A stretch of 64,000 nt of DNA from Chloroflexota bacterium (GCA_020161935.1 JAIUNI010000011.1:62001-126000), one strand, 5' to 3'. Shown: positions 48,802 to 58,272, counted from the first letter of the stretch. The notes: generated from the sequence alone by a model not told the origin. Numbers and translations: made by a program.

Positions 48802-50871
48802 ATGACAACCTTCAACGAACAACACCCTGCTCATATCGGTACGACCGTCATCAACGAGGCTGAAAATGTCGAACGCCAGCCGCCGTTATTAGCGGTTGGC
48901 CCGTTGGCATGGATCAAGAAAAACCTGTTCAACACGGTTTGGGATGGTCTGCTCACGATTATCGTCCTCTTGATCGTCAGCTCGGTTCTCGTATCCTTCG
49001 TCACGTGGACGGTCGGGCAGGCCAACTGGTACACCATCACCTTCAACATTCGCTTGTTGATGCTCGGTCGCTACGAACCGGAGTATGAATGGCGTGTCAC
49101 GCTCGTCGTGCTGCTCTTTGCCTTCACCATCGGTTTAGCGCTGGCGGCGTGGTCGCGTATCGGTCGGGGGTTCGCCACGTTCATCGCGGTCATCATCGCC
49201 CTGACGTTCATCCTGCCGGTCGTCATTAACGCCACTCTACCGCTGCCTCCCTACTACGCTTCGGCGGGTACGTTCAAGATTGGCGGGGATAACGGGCAAG
49301 CACCGCAGGGACAAATCGGGTTTACCGGTAAGGCGGGTGAAACCGTCACCGTACAGCTTGCCGACCAGTATGACGGCTCGGATGCCGAACTGGCGCAGGT
49401 ACACAGTTTCGCGGATGCTGCCGTGAACACGGCATTGAACGCCGCAGCCAACCGCCTGATTGCCGAGCGGCGCGTGGCCGAACTCACCGCGCTCCTCGCG
49501 ACCGATACCCTCACACCCAACCAGCGTTCGCGTGCCGAAGGGGAACTCTCGCGCTTGACGGTTCCACCGCCCGTAACCGAAACGTTGATGCTCAATCAGG
49601 TGCCGGTTACAGTGTCGATCTTGCACGGTACGACGATGGAACCGCTGGAAAACGGCGTGGTCACGTTTGAAGATGCAGACGCACTCCTAACGGTGACACT
49701 GCCGGAAGATGGCTGGTACGTCCTCAAGAAAGAACTCGACGACCCGCAAGCGATTTCGATCCTCGAAACAACGGGTATCTACCCCATCCTCGAACGCAAC
49801 GTTACGCGCGGCGGTGACGACAGCACCCCCGCAACTGGCAGCATTTCGCAGTACGTCCGCATGACGGATACCTTCACCACCGAGGCGACACGCCCGTTGA
49901 ACGAGGAAGGCAAGGAACTACCGTTCATCGTTGTGACGAGCAACCAGTATCGCGGTACGGCTGTGTTGAATGATTACCTGCGCTTATACGTCGCGCCGTT
50001 CCTCAACCAGATCAAGGTCTTTTTGGCGTTTGTTTTCGTGGTCGGCGCGGTGGGTTATATCGCGGGGCGTGCGCTGGATCGTCGCTTCTCGCCATCGAAC
50101 CGCCCTCACGCGACGACCAGCCGCCTCGTACTCTGGTTGTTGATCGTGCTGCCGGTTATCAGTTTCATCCTCATCTACGGGTTGACGGGCGACAGCGGCT
50201 TCCTTCCCCTGACGGATACGCGCCGCTGGGGGGGTGTCCTGCTGACGATGCTCCTGACCATCGTCGGCATCATCGGCTCTCTGCCGTTAGGGGTTCTGCT
50301 GGCGCTTGGCCGTCGGAGCAAGTACCCGGTCATCAGTACGGTCTGCGTGATCTATATCGAGTTGGTGCGCGGTATCCCGTTCATCACTGTGTTGTTCATG
50401 GCGCAGCTCCTCATCCCATTGATTAACCCCGCGCTGGCGAATTTTCCCGGCGCGTTCCGTGCGATGATCGCGACTGTACTCTTTACAGCGGCCTACAACG
50501 CCGAAGTCGTGCGCGGTGGTTTGCAAGCTATCCCGCACGGGCAGGATGAGGCGGCGAAGGCGCTCGGCCTCAATGGGTTGCAAGTCACCCTGTTTATTAC
50601 CTTACCGCAAGCCCTCCGGTTGGTCATCCCGCCGATGATGGGCAACTTCGTCGGGATGTTCAAGGATACGTCGCTGGTCGCCATCGTCGGCTTGCTCGAC
50701 CTGACCGGTATGGCGCAAAATATCGTTTCCCAGACCGAGTTCCTCGGCTTACGGCGCGAGACGTTCATGTTCATCTCGATTTTCTACTTCGTGTTTAGTT
50801 ACGTGATCGCAGCCGTCAGCCGCCGGATTGAATCGACCGGCGCGGGGCAAGCGATCAAGACGCAAATTTAA
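48802..50871 (+). CDS. aapM: Amino-acid ABC transporter permease (AapM type) with large insert
   Basis: The 689-residue protein ends in a standard permease unit (GVLLALGRRSKYPVISTVCVIYIELVRGIPFITVLFM, then EAAKALGLNGLQVTLFITLPQALRLVIPPMMGNFVGMFKDTSLV). The first ~150 residues form three helices. Residues ~150-395 are an extracytoplasmic, beta-rich insert (KIGGDNGQAPQGQIGFTGKAGETVTVQLADQYDG... TVTLPEDGWYVLKKEL) that looks like a pre-peptidase-type sandwich with a helical insert. Its presence is unusual for AapM (about 385 residues in proteobacteria). It starts 7 nt after aapQ. Confidence 0.9.
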   Translation: MTTFNEQHPAHIGTTVINEAENVERQPPLLAVGPLAWIKKNLFNTVWDGLLTIIVLLIVSSVLVSFVTWTVGQANWYTITFNIRLLMLGRYEPEYEWRVTLVVLLFAFTIGLALAAWSRIGRGFATFIAVIIALTFILPVVINATLPLPPYYASAGTFKIGGDNGQAPQGQIGFTGKAGETVTVQLADQYDGSDAELAQVHSFADAAVNTALNAAANRLIAERRVAELTALLATDTLTPNQRSRAEGELSRLTVPPPVTETLMLNQVPVTVSILHGTTMEPLENGVVTFEDADALLTVTLPEDGWYVLKKELDDPQAISILETTGIYPILERNVTRGGDDSTPATGSISQYVRMTDTFTTEATRPLNEEGKELPFIVVTSNQYRGTAVLNDYLRLYVAPFLNQIKVFLAFVFVVGAVGYIAGRALDRRFSPSNRPHATTSRLVLWLLIVLPVISFILIYGLTGDSGFLPLTDTRRWGGVLLTMLLTIVGIIGSLPLGVLLALGRRSKYPVISTVCVIYIELVRGIPFITVLFMAQLLIPLINPALANFPGAFRAMIATVLFTAAYNAEVVRGGLQAIPHGQDEAAKALGLNGLQVTLFITLPQALRLVIPPMMGNFVGMFKDTSLVAIVGLLDLTGMAQNIVSQTEFLGLRRETFMFISIFYFVFSYVIAAVSRRIESTGAGQAIKTQI

Positions 50872-50934
50872 CAGCCGCCCTCGTAGGCGCACTCTAAACG
50901 GTTTTAGCATATTACGGTTAATGAGGTAAGTAAC

Positions 50935-51696
50935 ATGGCAGAAGCAGTTCCTTCACAACCCGCTGGCGAGCCGATTATTAGCTGCCGTGATGTGAATAAA
51001 TGGTTCGGTGAATTCCACGTCCTGCGTGACATCTCGGTGGATGTCGCCCCGCGTGAAGTGGTGGTCGTGATTGGTCCCTCCGGTTCCGGTAAGTCGACGT
51101 TTATCCGGTGTATCAACCGGCTTGAGGAACACCAGTCGGGCGAGATTGTGGTGGACGGTATTGAACTCGGTAACGACGTGCGTAACATCGCGACGATTCG
51201 GCGTGAAATCGGCATGGTGTTCCAGCAGTTCAACCTGTTCCCGCACAAGACCGTTCAGGAAAATATCACGCTTGCCCCGATGAAGGTGCGCGGTTGGTCG
51301 AAGGACAAGGCCGAAGCGAAGGCCAAGGAACTGCTCAACCGCGTCGGTATCCCTGAGCAAGCCAACAAGTATCCGGGGCAGTTGTCCGGCGGGCAGCAGC
51401 AGCGTGTGGCGATTGCCCGCGCGCTGGCGATGGAACCGAAGATCATGCTGTTCGACGAACCGACTTCAGCGCTCGACCCCGAAATGATTAAGGAAGTGCT
51501 GGACGTAATGAAGGAACTGGCACTCAGCGGTATGACGATGATCGTTGTCACACACGAAATGGGTTTCGCCCGTGAAGTGGCCGACCGGATTATCTTCTTC
51601 GATCAGGGGCGCATTGTTGAGCAGGGCACACCGGAATACTTCTTCGAGAATGCCCAGCACCCGCGTACCAAGCTGTTCCTCTCACAAATCTTGTAA
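50935..51696 (+). CDS. aapP: Amino-acid ABC transporter ATP-binding protein
   Basis: The 253-residue ATPase has Walker A (GPSGSGKSTFIR, about 45-56), Q-loop (VFQQFNLFPHKTVQENI), signature (LSGGQQQRVAIARALA) and Walker B (IMLFDEPTSALDPE), with the polar-amino-acid H-loop (VTHEMGFAREVADRIIFFDQG). It is the energy subunit for aapQ and aapM and the last gene of the operon, followed by a terminator. Confidence 0.95.
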   Translation: MAEAVPSQPAGEPIISCRDVNKWFGEFHVLRDISVDVAPREVVVVIGPSGSGKSTFIRCINRLEEHQSGEIVVDGIELGNDVRNIATIRREIGMVFQQFNLFPHKTVQENITLAPMKVRGWSKDKAEAKAKELLNRVGIPEQANKYPGQLSGGQQQRVAIARALAMEPKIMLFDEPTSALDPEMIKEVLDVMKELALSGMTMIVVTHEMGFAREVADRIIFFDQGRIVEQGTPEYFFENAQHPRTKLFLSQIL

Positions 51697-51720
51697 CCGT
51701 AACTGACTTTCAAAAAGATG

Positions 51721-51750
51721 AAGGGCGCACACATTGGTGCGCCTTTTTTA
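51721..51750 (+). terminator. Rho-independent terminator of the aap operon
   Basis: GGCGCAC-(6 nt)-GTGCGCC (51724-51743) followed by TTTTTT, 27 nt after the aapP stop codon. The stem and T-run are typical. Confidence 0.85.
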
Positions 51751-51811
51751 TTGTGGCGGCATTGGCGGCGGCGGCAGTAGAGCGCCAATTGAGCCATCAG
51801 CCATTGGTCTG

Positions 51812-51978
51812 TGATTCGGAAAATTCGTAAATTCTGCAAATTCGGAATCACTTTTAGCGAAGTTTCCGACGATTCGGCGGCTGGCTCGGCTAGTTTTGCG
51901 GCAAAATAGTGAAGGGGCTGCCGCTGCTGTGGTTGCTGCAAAATAGTTAACAGTTATCAGTCTACAGTTGACAGTCAA
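51812..51978. repeat. Dispersed ~165-bp repeat, copy 2 (inverted)
   Basis: The reverse complement reads the same blocks in the same order as 19160-19327 (CTGTCAACTG lead, TTTTGCAGCAACCACAGCAG, TTGCCGCAAAACTAG, AGCCGCCGAATCGTCGGAAA, CGAATTTGCAGAATTT). The two copies lie 32 kb apart in opposite orientation. Confidence 0.7.
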
Positions 51979-52059
51979 AATCATGTGGCTGCCAGAGCCT
52001 CATACGCAGTGCCTCTTATCTTCAGTTTGAATATTGTAGCACAAAAATTCTGATTGGAT

Positions 52060-52178
52060 GGTTCGAATTTTCGGTGATGCACCTCTAAAGAGTTGGTAGT
52101 TATTGTTTTGAGTGAGAACTCGCTGATAATTTTCTCGCTTACCAACTCTCCATAGGGCCATCACCGAATTTTCAAACC
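52060..52178. other. Nested inverted-repeat element of 119 bp
   Basis: The outer arms (52060-52079, GGTTCGAATTTTCGGTGATG; 52159-52178, CATCACCGAATTTTCAAACC) pair with three mismatches, and the inner arms (52089-52098, AGAGTTGGTA; 52140-52149, TACCAACTCT) pair perfectly, with AT-rich loops between. No ORF is present. It could be a structured RNA, a miniature element or a protein-binding site; nothing here decides between these. Confidence 0.5.
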
Positions 52179-52224
52179 TTTGTAAAGATATTTTTCCTTA
52201 GGCTGTCGTTGGGTTTGATGTATC

Positions 52225-52692
52225 TTATTCGCGGCGTTCCAGTTCGTCGGGGGTGGGGCGTTGGAAGATCGCGAACCACGGCTTCATCATGTCTTCGGGA
52301 ATATAGAAGCTGGTTTCTGACTGTTGCGCATTTCGTATCGCGAGCCGGCGCAGCAGCTCATCCTCCGACACATCGAGAAAGTGAACTTCGCTGCTGGCCC
52401 CAAGCGCCCTCGCCAGAGCGCGATAGTGTTCACGTTCCTCCCGCGCCCAGAAGCCAAAATCGAGGATGACATTCGTGCCTAATTCAAGCGCCCGGCTGGC
52501 GATGTTCCACAGCATGGTTTCAATGACTATATGGCGGACATTGTGTTCGGGGTCTTCAGCATCCTGACCGAAAAGCTGGATGTGGCATTCATCGAGATTC
52601 AGCCGGAGCGCCGACTGTTCTTGCTCAAGTTTCTTTGCAAAAGTGGTTTTTCCCGCGCAGGGAAGCCCCACCATCAAATGGAGTGTCGTCAC
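52225..52692 (-). CDS. P-loop kinase-like ATPase
   Basis: This 155-residue protein belongs to the AAA_33/zeta-toxin-like kinase group: Walker A (MVGLPCAGKTTFAKKL, about 7-22), then RLNLDECHIQLFG, GTNVILDFGFWAREEREHYR and VHFLDVSEDELLRRLAIRN (base/lid). Such enzymes phosphorylate small molecules or UDP-sugars. No antitoxin partner lies beside it. The surrounding sequence (52179-52224 and 52693-52731) holds nothing else. Confidence 0.8.
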   Translation of the reverse strand: MTTLHLMVGLPCAGKTTFAKKLEQEQSALRLNLDECHIQLFGQDAEDPEHNVRHIVIETMLWNIASRALELGTNVILDFGFWAREEREHYRALARALGASSEVHFLDVSEDELLRRLAIRNAQQSETSFYIPEDMMKPWFAIFQRPTPDELERRE

Positions 52693-52731
52693 ACGGATTA
52701 CTCCTCTCGTCGTGCTACAACGGCGGCGGAT

Positions 52732-53895
52732 CTAGCCCTTTAAATATGGGTAATCTGAAGGCCGCCAACCGATTAGAATAGTACCTGATATTTTGGGATC
52801 TTCAATCGGTATGGAAATGCGCTCACCACGATGACCTTGAGAATAATTGTTGATCACGATTTCATAGGTGATTGTGTCGTCAGGCTGCACGATTTGTTTA
52901 ACCGATGTCATAAGATTCGGGTCGGGCGAATCCATGCTGGAGCTGGTGTAGATCATCGGTTCATCATTCGGTTCCGGTTCGATGATCTGGTCGATTGGAA
53001 CCGGCTCGATATTCAGCGCCTGATCAAGTGTATAGCTGACTTTTTCTTCGGTGACTTCCGTAAACTCAATATCCCCATTGTCTGTCCACCGGATAGCAAT
53101 TTCAGCTTTAGTGGGTGTGTATGTGATGCGGTGTGCTTTCCCTGTTTCTGAGTCAAACAGGTAAACATCACCTTTGTGGTTTGTACTCGGGATCGAAAAA
53201 CTTTCTATGTACTCATCCTTTAGATTCATCAGAAACCACTTTTCATCGACTGACCAAATTGGATAATAATTTGCGTAGTAGGTATCACGAGCACTAACCG
53301 TAATATGCTTTTCGGTCTCAATATTCATAACGACAAACATATTGAGCGAGCCGCCCATTATCCAAACATAGTCCTGAAAGGTGAGGTAATGCTCAGCGGG
53401 TGACCACGTCAATGAGTTGATGCCATTTTTGTACGCAATTCCATCTTCTGTTTCATACACTTCGCGCTGCTGCTGATCAATCGTGCTGTATTTCCATAAC
53501 TCACCTTTATTTTCACGGTTGGCCGCATAGTAAAGGGTAGAATCGTCTTTCGTGAAAACGAATTCGCTTACCTCACATGAAATGGGTTCCTCCTCTAGCC
53601 ATTCCTGTTCATCCACATCATAGAGGTTCACACAAAATCCGTTGGTCTGATCATTAGGTGTTTTTGCCAGTAGATACTGCCCATCCGGTGACCACTCAAA
53701 GCGGTCGCGCTCGTCAACCTCAATTGGCAGTGTGGATGTCTCGCCAGTGTAGCCGTTGACCAAAACGAGATGATTCCCATCGCGGTATAGGAATTCCGGC
53801 GCGGGCTGTTCTTCCGCTTGGGCATTTACGACAAGCTGGCTGGAAAGGATAAGGATGAGCAGCGTGAATAAGAAAACAGGTCGTTTATGTGTCAT
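52732..53895 (-). CDS. Secreted TolB/WD40-like propeller protein (leader family 1)
   Basis: The 387-residue protein has a signal peptide (MTHKRPVFLFTLLILILSSQLVVNAQ) and propeller-like repeats of the DPP-IV/TolB kind (FEWSPDGQYLLAKT, FTKDDSTLYYAANRENKGELWKYS, WSPAEHYLTFQDYVWIMGG, WSVDEKWFLMNL). The last ~80 residues form a separate, acidic region (IEPEPNDEPMIYTSSSMDSPDPN). Its leader closely resembles those of the next two genes. The function is unknown; a surface or periplasmic sensor is possible. Confidence 0.7.
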   Translation of the reverse strand: MTHKRPVFLFTLLILILSSQLVVNAQAEEQPAPEFLYRDGNHLVLVNGYTGETSTLPIEVDERDRFEWSPDGQYLLAKTPNDQTNGFCVNLYDVDEQEWLEEEPISCEVSEFVFTKDDSTLYYAANRENKGELWKYSTIDQQQREVYETEDGIAYKNGINSLTWSPAEHYLTFQDYVWIMGGSLNMFVVMNIETEKHITVSARDTYYANYYPIWSVDEKWFLMNLKDEYIESFSIPSTNHKGDVYLFDSETGKAHRITYTPTKAEIAIRWTDNGDIEFTEVTEEKVSYTLDQALNIEPVPIDQIIEPEPNDEPMIYTSSSMDSPDPNLMTSVKQIVQPDDTITYEIVINNYSQGHRGERISIPIEDPKISGTILIGWRPSDYPYLKG

Positions 53896-53934
53896 TTTTT
53901 TGCTTCAATCTGATGGTCTATATCACGATCAATA

Positions 53935-55059
53935 CTATTGCGGTACGCCCCACAACGAAACACCGTCTTTCACACCTACGGCCAACAGTGTGCCATCACT
54001 GTTGAATGTGGCGCTGTTCGGTATCGTGAAATCATTCGAGGGGAAATTGCTCACCCATTCATCACGTTCCACGTCCCAGAAGCCAAAGCCGCCATGCGCC
54101 GCGCCCATCAACAGCAGCGGATCGGCGGGGCTAAAGGCCAGCACTTCCTCATCAATCCCATCGGGTGAGGCGACGACTTCAAGGCTGTCGATCTGGATCA
54201 CACGCACGCCTTCAGGGCTGCGGTAGGCAAGCAGTTCACCGGCAGCCCCACCAACGGCTGCGCCACCGTCGCGGCTGGGTGCGGCGAGTTCTGCCTCGCG
54301 GAATAGGCGCAAATCAGGATAAATCCGATAGATCCCTTCATTGGTGATGAGGCCAGAACCATCTGGTTTCCAAACAAGGTAGGTGGTTATTCCCACGGTC
54401 TGCAAGCTAAAGACCACCTGCTCGGTTGCCATATCCCACAACCGGAAGCCGTATCGCCCACCATTAGCCATGAGGCTGCCATCAGGGCTAATGGAGAGGA
54501 TTTGCGGGCTGGCGAAAATGCTGATCCCTTCTAAGCGTGTCGGCAGTTCTTCACCCGTTCGCGGATTCCATTTGTAGAGGTCGTCGCCATTGTGCAGCGT
54601 GAATAACGACTCGCCATCCGGCGTGAATGCCACCGCCGCTGCCGAAAATGTCGTGATAATCAGCGGCTCTGTATCCGGCTTGGTGAGATCAAAGACGCAC
54701 ACCGCCCCGTAAGCGGCAGCGGCTAGACGGTTTTCTACAGGTGAAAAGGCAGCGGCAAGAATGCCCGGACGCGAACCCGGCTCACCGACGAGCTGACATT
54801 GAAGGGTAAATAGATGCTCTATCGCAGCCGCATTCGCGCGGGTGATGGGCTGCAAGGCGGGCAGCGCCAGCGGTTTGGAAGCCACAATCGCCGTGGGGAT
54901 CGGTGTCGGCGGCGTAATGGTGACATCGGGCGCGGGTGGCGAGGCGGTCAGCGTGGGCGTTGGGTATGGTGTGGGCGGGTTTTGCGCGGTTACACCATAC
55001 GCCGCGAGGAGGGTGCAAATCAGGATTAGCAGTGTAAAAATGCGCGGTTTGTGTTCCAT
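53935..55059 (-). CDS. Secreted WD40-type propeller protein (leader family 2)
   Basis: This 374-residue product begins with MEHKPRIFTLLILICTLLAAYGVTAQ, followed by a Pro/Thr-rich linker (PPTPYPTPTLTASPP) and WD40-like blades (ILAAAFSPVENRLAAAAYGAVCVFDLT, ILSISPDGSLMANGGRYGFRLWDMAT, SATFNSDGTLLAVGVKDGVSLW). The gap to the neighbouring gene upstream is 22 nt, so the two share a transcript. Confidence 0.75.
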   Translation of the reverse strand: MEHKPRIFTLLILICTLLAAYGVTAQNPPTPYPTPTLTASPPAPDVTITPPTPIPTAIVASKPLALPALQPITRANAAAIEHLFTLQCQLVGEPGSRPGILAAAFSPVENRLAAAAYGAVCVFDLTKPDTEPLIITTFSAAAVAFTPDGESLFTLHNGDDLYKWNPRTGEELPTRLEGISIFASPQILSISPDGSLMANGGRYGFRLWDMATEQVVFSLQTVGITTYLVWKPDGSGLITNEGIYRIYPDLRLFREAELAAPSRDGGAAVGGAAGELLAYRSPEGVRVIQIDSLEVVASPDGIDEEVLAFSPADPLLLMGAAHGGFGFWDVERDEWVSNFPSNDFTIPNSATFNSDGTLLAVGVKDGVSLWGVPQ

Positions 55060-55081
55060 GATTTCACCCTAACCTTGAACA

Positions 55082-56425
55082 CTAATCTATGCGTTCCAGC
55101 GTCAGTTCAATCGGTGTGTTCCCGTTGACGTTCACATAGACGAGACCGCTTTCTGGCACGGTAAACACGGTGCTTAATTCGCTGCGCTCGCTGAGTTGTG
55201 CAAGATCATTCCCGTTTTGCTTCACGGTTACGTAATTGCTTATACCCACACCGATTGACCGCATCGTCAGGCGCACCTGTTTACCCGCTTCGCCCGTAAA
55301 TAGCGCTGCCGCCGCTGTGAATTTGCGGGATAGGGTGATGATTTGTGCCGCATCGTCGAGCGAGGGCGGTGGTGTTCCCTCCAGCGTGACTTCCACCGTG
55401 CCGCTGTCGCCCAGCCGATAAGGCCGCACAAGCAGCGTATATGAACCGTCTACTGGCAGCAGCACATTGACCAATTCGGGATTCATACCCGCGCCGCTGT
55501 CGTCGTCCATTTCGACCAATCCGTTAAACCGCAGTAATTCTACGCGCCTGTCCACATCCCCTTCACCGTCGACCGTGAACTGAATGATTTCACCAAACTT
55601 GCCCTCGAAGCTGAACTGCTGCATCACTTGTCCGTCACCGAAGCTGGCTTGAACGGTTTCACCATAAGCAATCGGAGTAGGGCGCAGCGGGCTTAGGGCC
55701 AAGCTGAAGGTGCCGCCCATGTTTTGCTTTTTAATCTCCAGCCGATAGGTACCTGCTTTGGGCAAATATAAAAGGTGGTCTTCGTTGTAAGGCTCGTTTG
55801 AAATGCCGTTCCCGCTGCCACACTCGTCGCGATTGGCGCAGTAAACCTCTACACTGTAATCAAACCCGTTTGTATCGATGTCAACAATTATCTTGTCCTC
55901 GGCTTCGGCGGTGAACGCATATGAAATACTGTCGCTCGCATCGTCTATCGCGCCTTCCACCACCTCGTTGTATGAAATCGGTATTGCCGCTGCCGGATCA
56001 GTGATTTGCACCCACACCCGCGCTTGCTCACCCCACGGCATAATCCGCAGGCTGTACTGACCGCTTTCAGTCAGTTCATAGTAGGGCAGTTCCCAACCGA
56101 TTTTGTTGTCATAGATGTCGCGTATATCGTCCAGCCGAACCGTCCGTTCGTCAGGCACCAGCAAATCCATCTTTACAGTGATCCTTATCGTCTCTTTCGC
56201 CTGTCCTGTAAAGTTAAGCAGCAAATGATCGGTGCGGTTGGCCTCAATTGCTATTTCAACAGGTTCGCCAACCACAATCGTTTGTTCGGTGGTGGGAACG
56301 GGTGTCGTGGTAACTGTTGCAGGTGGCAGCGGCGGGGTAGGGTCTTGTGCTGTTACCAAAAATTGCGCGACCATCAGCGTGCAAAAGAATATCACCGGTA
56401 GCAATATGCGCGGTTTATGCATCAT
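55082..56425 (-). CDS. Secreted PPC-type (pre-peptidase C-like) beta-sandwich protein (leader family 3)
   Basis: From ATG 56425 (MMHKPRILLPVIFFCTLMVAQFLVTAQ) the 447-residue protein has several PPC-like beta-sandwich segments (EIAIEANRTDHLLLNFTGQ, YSLRIMPWGEQARVWVQI, ISYAFTAEAEDKIIVDIDTNGFDYSVEVYC, VLLPVDGSYTLLVRPYRLGDSGTVEVTLEGT, VFTVPESGLVYVNVNGNTPIELTLE). These domains often lie in secreted hydrolases, but no catalytic domain is present. It is the first of three coregulated genes with nearly the same leader peptide. Confidence 0.75.
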   Translation of the reverse strand: MMHKPRILLPVIFFCTLMVAQFLVTAQDPTPPLPPATVTTTPVPTTEQTIVVGEPVEIAIEANRTDHLLLNFTGQAKETIRITVKMDLLVPDERTVRLDDIRDIYDNKIGWELPYYELTESGQYSLRIMPWGEQARVWVQITDPAAAIPISYNEVVEGAIDDASDSISYAFTAEAEDKIIVDIDTNGFDYSVEVYCANRDECGSGNGISNEPYNEDHLLYLPKAGTYRLEIKKQNMGGTFSLALSPLRPTPIAYGETVQASFGDGQVMQQFSFEGKFGEIIQFTVDGEGDVDRRVELLRFNGLVEMDDDSGAGMNPELVNVLLPVDGSYTLLVRPYRLGDSGTVEVTLEGTPPPSLDDAAQIITLSRKFTAAAALFTGEAGKQVRLTMRSIGVGISNYVTVKQNGNDLAQLSERSELSTVFTVPESGLVYVNVNGNTPIELTLERID

Positions 56426-56502
56426 GATCTTTCCTGCCAACATTTTTACTTACTGTAGCACTGAACAGCCGCTTTTCGCCTGACGGTTGGCCTATGGTAT
56501 GC

Positions 56503-56531
56503 GAAATAAAAAGGGCGCAAGCCTTGCGCCC
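56503..56531 (-). terminator. Rho-independent terminator of guaB
   Basis: On the minus strand GGGCGCAA-GGC-TTGCGCCC is followed by TTTTTATTTCGC, a classic terminator, 140 bp after the guaB stop codon at 56674 and upstream of the PPC gene. The spacer also holds a CTCTGCGTCTCTGCGG repeat. Confidence 0.8.
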
Positions 56532-56673
56532 CTACAGTCGTGGTGATTGTGGGGTATGGTGGTGAGGGCTTACCAGCGGCAAGCCCCTACAAATATCTCT
56601 GCGTCTCTGCGGTTCAACCCTCTTGTATTGCTCTCTGTGTCTTTGTGCCTTTGAGCCTTTGTGTTAAAAATTC

Positions 56674-58131
56674 CTACGTCTGTAACGGGCGGCGCTGTTC
56701 AGGCACGGCGTTCTTCACGATGATGAACTGGGCGCGTTCGTGCATCTCGGCAATCGTGCGGGCGTTGCTGTAGCTCATGCCGGAGAGCAACCCGCCGCGC
56801 AGCTTCTTGACGACCTTGCTAACCTTGCCTTTGTAGGGCGTAAAGGTGGTGCGGCCTTCGGGGACGTAATCCTCAAGGTTGGTGGTGGTCGAACCGAGCG
56901 CGAGGCGCTTTTCGAAGGCGGTTGCCGAAGCCATGCCGCGCACCATCTTCTTGAGCATCCCATCCTGCTCGACCGGTTCACCGGGGCTTTCGTCCGTCCC
57001 TGCGAACAGTGACCCGACCATGATGGTATCCGCGCCCGCCGCGATGGCTTTGGCGACATCACCCGGTTTGCGGATGCCACCATCACCGATGATCGGAATA
57101 CGGTCGCTGTCGTTCTTATAGGCTTCGGCGGCGTTCATGATGGCGGTGATCTGCGGCACGCCAACCCCTGCCACGTCACGGGTTTCGCACACATACCCCG
57201 GCCCTACGCCGACCTTCACGCCGTCCGCGCCGCAGTCGCGCACATACTTCGCGCCGTCGATGGTGGCGACGTTGCCAGCGATGATGGGGGTATTGATACG
57301 CTCGATCACCTTGAGGCGGTGCAAGATTTCCTGTGTGTAGTCGAGTTCACCGTGAGCGATGTCCAGCACCAGCACATCGACTTCGGCCTCGACCAACGCC
57401 AGTGACCGCTCAATGTCGCCTTCCTGCACGCCAATCGCCGCGCCGACCAGCAAGCGCCCACGGCTGTCCAGCGAGGCGTGGGGATACTGGTGGTAGTACT
57501 TGAAGTCTTTCATGGTGTATACGCCGACCAGCCTGCCATCGTCCCCCACCACCGGCATTTTCTCGACGCGGTGCTGGTGCATGGCTTTCACGGCTTCGTC
57601 CAATTCTGTTCCGGCTGGCACCGTCGCGATCCGGTCGCGCGGGGTCATGATCGCGGTGAGGGGCGTATCGGGGGTTCCGGCCTCGAAGTCGCGCGGTGTG
57701 GCAATCCCAATGAAGCTGCCGTCGTAGCTGCTGCCGTCGTGGATGATGACGTAGCCGCGCTCGCGCTGGCGCAGCAGGTGGCGTGCGTCGCGGATGGTGG
57801 CAGTGCTGGTGATGATGGGCGGGTGGCCTTCGACCACCCGCATCCGTTCCTTCACCTTCCGCACTTCGGTTGCCTGTTCACCCATGCTCATGAAGCGGTG
57901 GATGACCCCAAAGCCGCCGAGCAGCGATATGGTGGTTGCCATGCGCCAATCGGTGACGGTATCCATATTGGCGGAGATGATGGGGATGTGGACAGGCGGT
58001 GCGCCGCGTGCCACCCGCGCGCTGGTGTCGATCTCGCCGCTAAACCGTGAGCGGATGGAGGAACGCTGCGGCACGAGCAGCACATCATCAAACGCCAAAC
58101 CTTCACCAATAATTTTGGGATTTGTAGTCAT
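56674..58131 (-). CDS. guaB: IMP dehydrogenase/GMP reductase family enzyme with CBS pair
   Basis: The 485-residue protein has an IMPDH TIM-barrel with a CBS domain pair inserted (about 95-215; VGDDGRLVGVYTMKDF). The catalytic loop is VGVGPGYVCETRDVAGVGVPQ (Cys at about 302), followed by GDGGIRKPGDVAKAIAAGADTIMVGS. IMP dehydrogenase turns IMP into XMP on the way to GMP. The C-terminal part (RGMASATAFEKR ... LRGGLLSGMSYSNARTI) differs from the classical SMGA/YxGA pattern, so a GuaB1-type or GMP-reductase-like function is possible. It is a stand-alone gene with its own terminator. Confidence 0.85.
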   Translation of the reverse strand: MTTNPKIIGEGLAFDDVLLVPQRSSIRSRFSGEIDTSARVARGAPPVHIPIISANMDTVTDWRMATTISLLGGFGVIHRFMSMGEQATEVRKVKERMRVVEGHPPIITSTATIRDARHLLRQRERGYVIIHDGSSYDGSFIGIATPRDFEAGTPDTPLTAIMTPRDRIATVPAGTELDEAVKAMHQHRVEKMPVVGDDGRLVGVYTMKDFKYYHQYPHASLDSRGRLLVGAAIGVQEGDIERSLALVEAEVDVLVLDIAHGELDYTQEILHRLKVIERINTPIIAGNVATIDGAKYVRDCGADGVKVGVGPGYVCETRDVAGVGVPQITAIMNAAEAYKNDSDRIPIIGDGGIRKPGDVAKAIAAGADTIMVGSLFAGTDESPGEPVEQDGMLKKMVRGMASATAFEKRLALGSTTTNLEDYVPEGRTTFTPYKGKVSKVVKKLRGGLLSGMSYSNARTIAEMHERAQFIIVKNAVPEQRRPLQT

Positions 58132-58272
58132 GATTCCGCTTCTGATGATCGTTAAAAGAGAATTTCATTGTAGACCAGAATGCTCCGTTTGGAGTAGGGG
58201 GTGATGTGGGGAAGGAACACCAAGTAAAACTCAGCTATCGAAGCAGTCGTTTGATTGAATATGTGTGATCGC

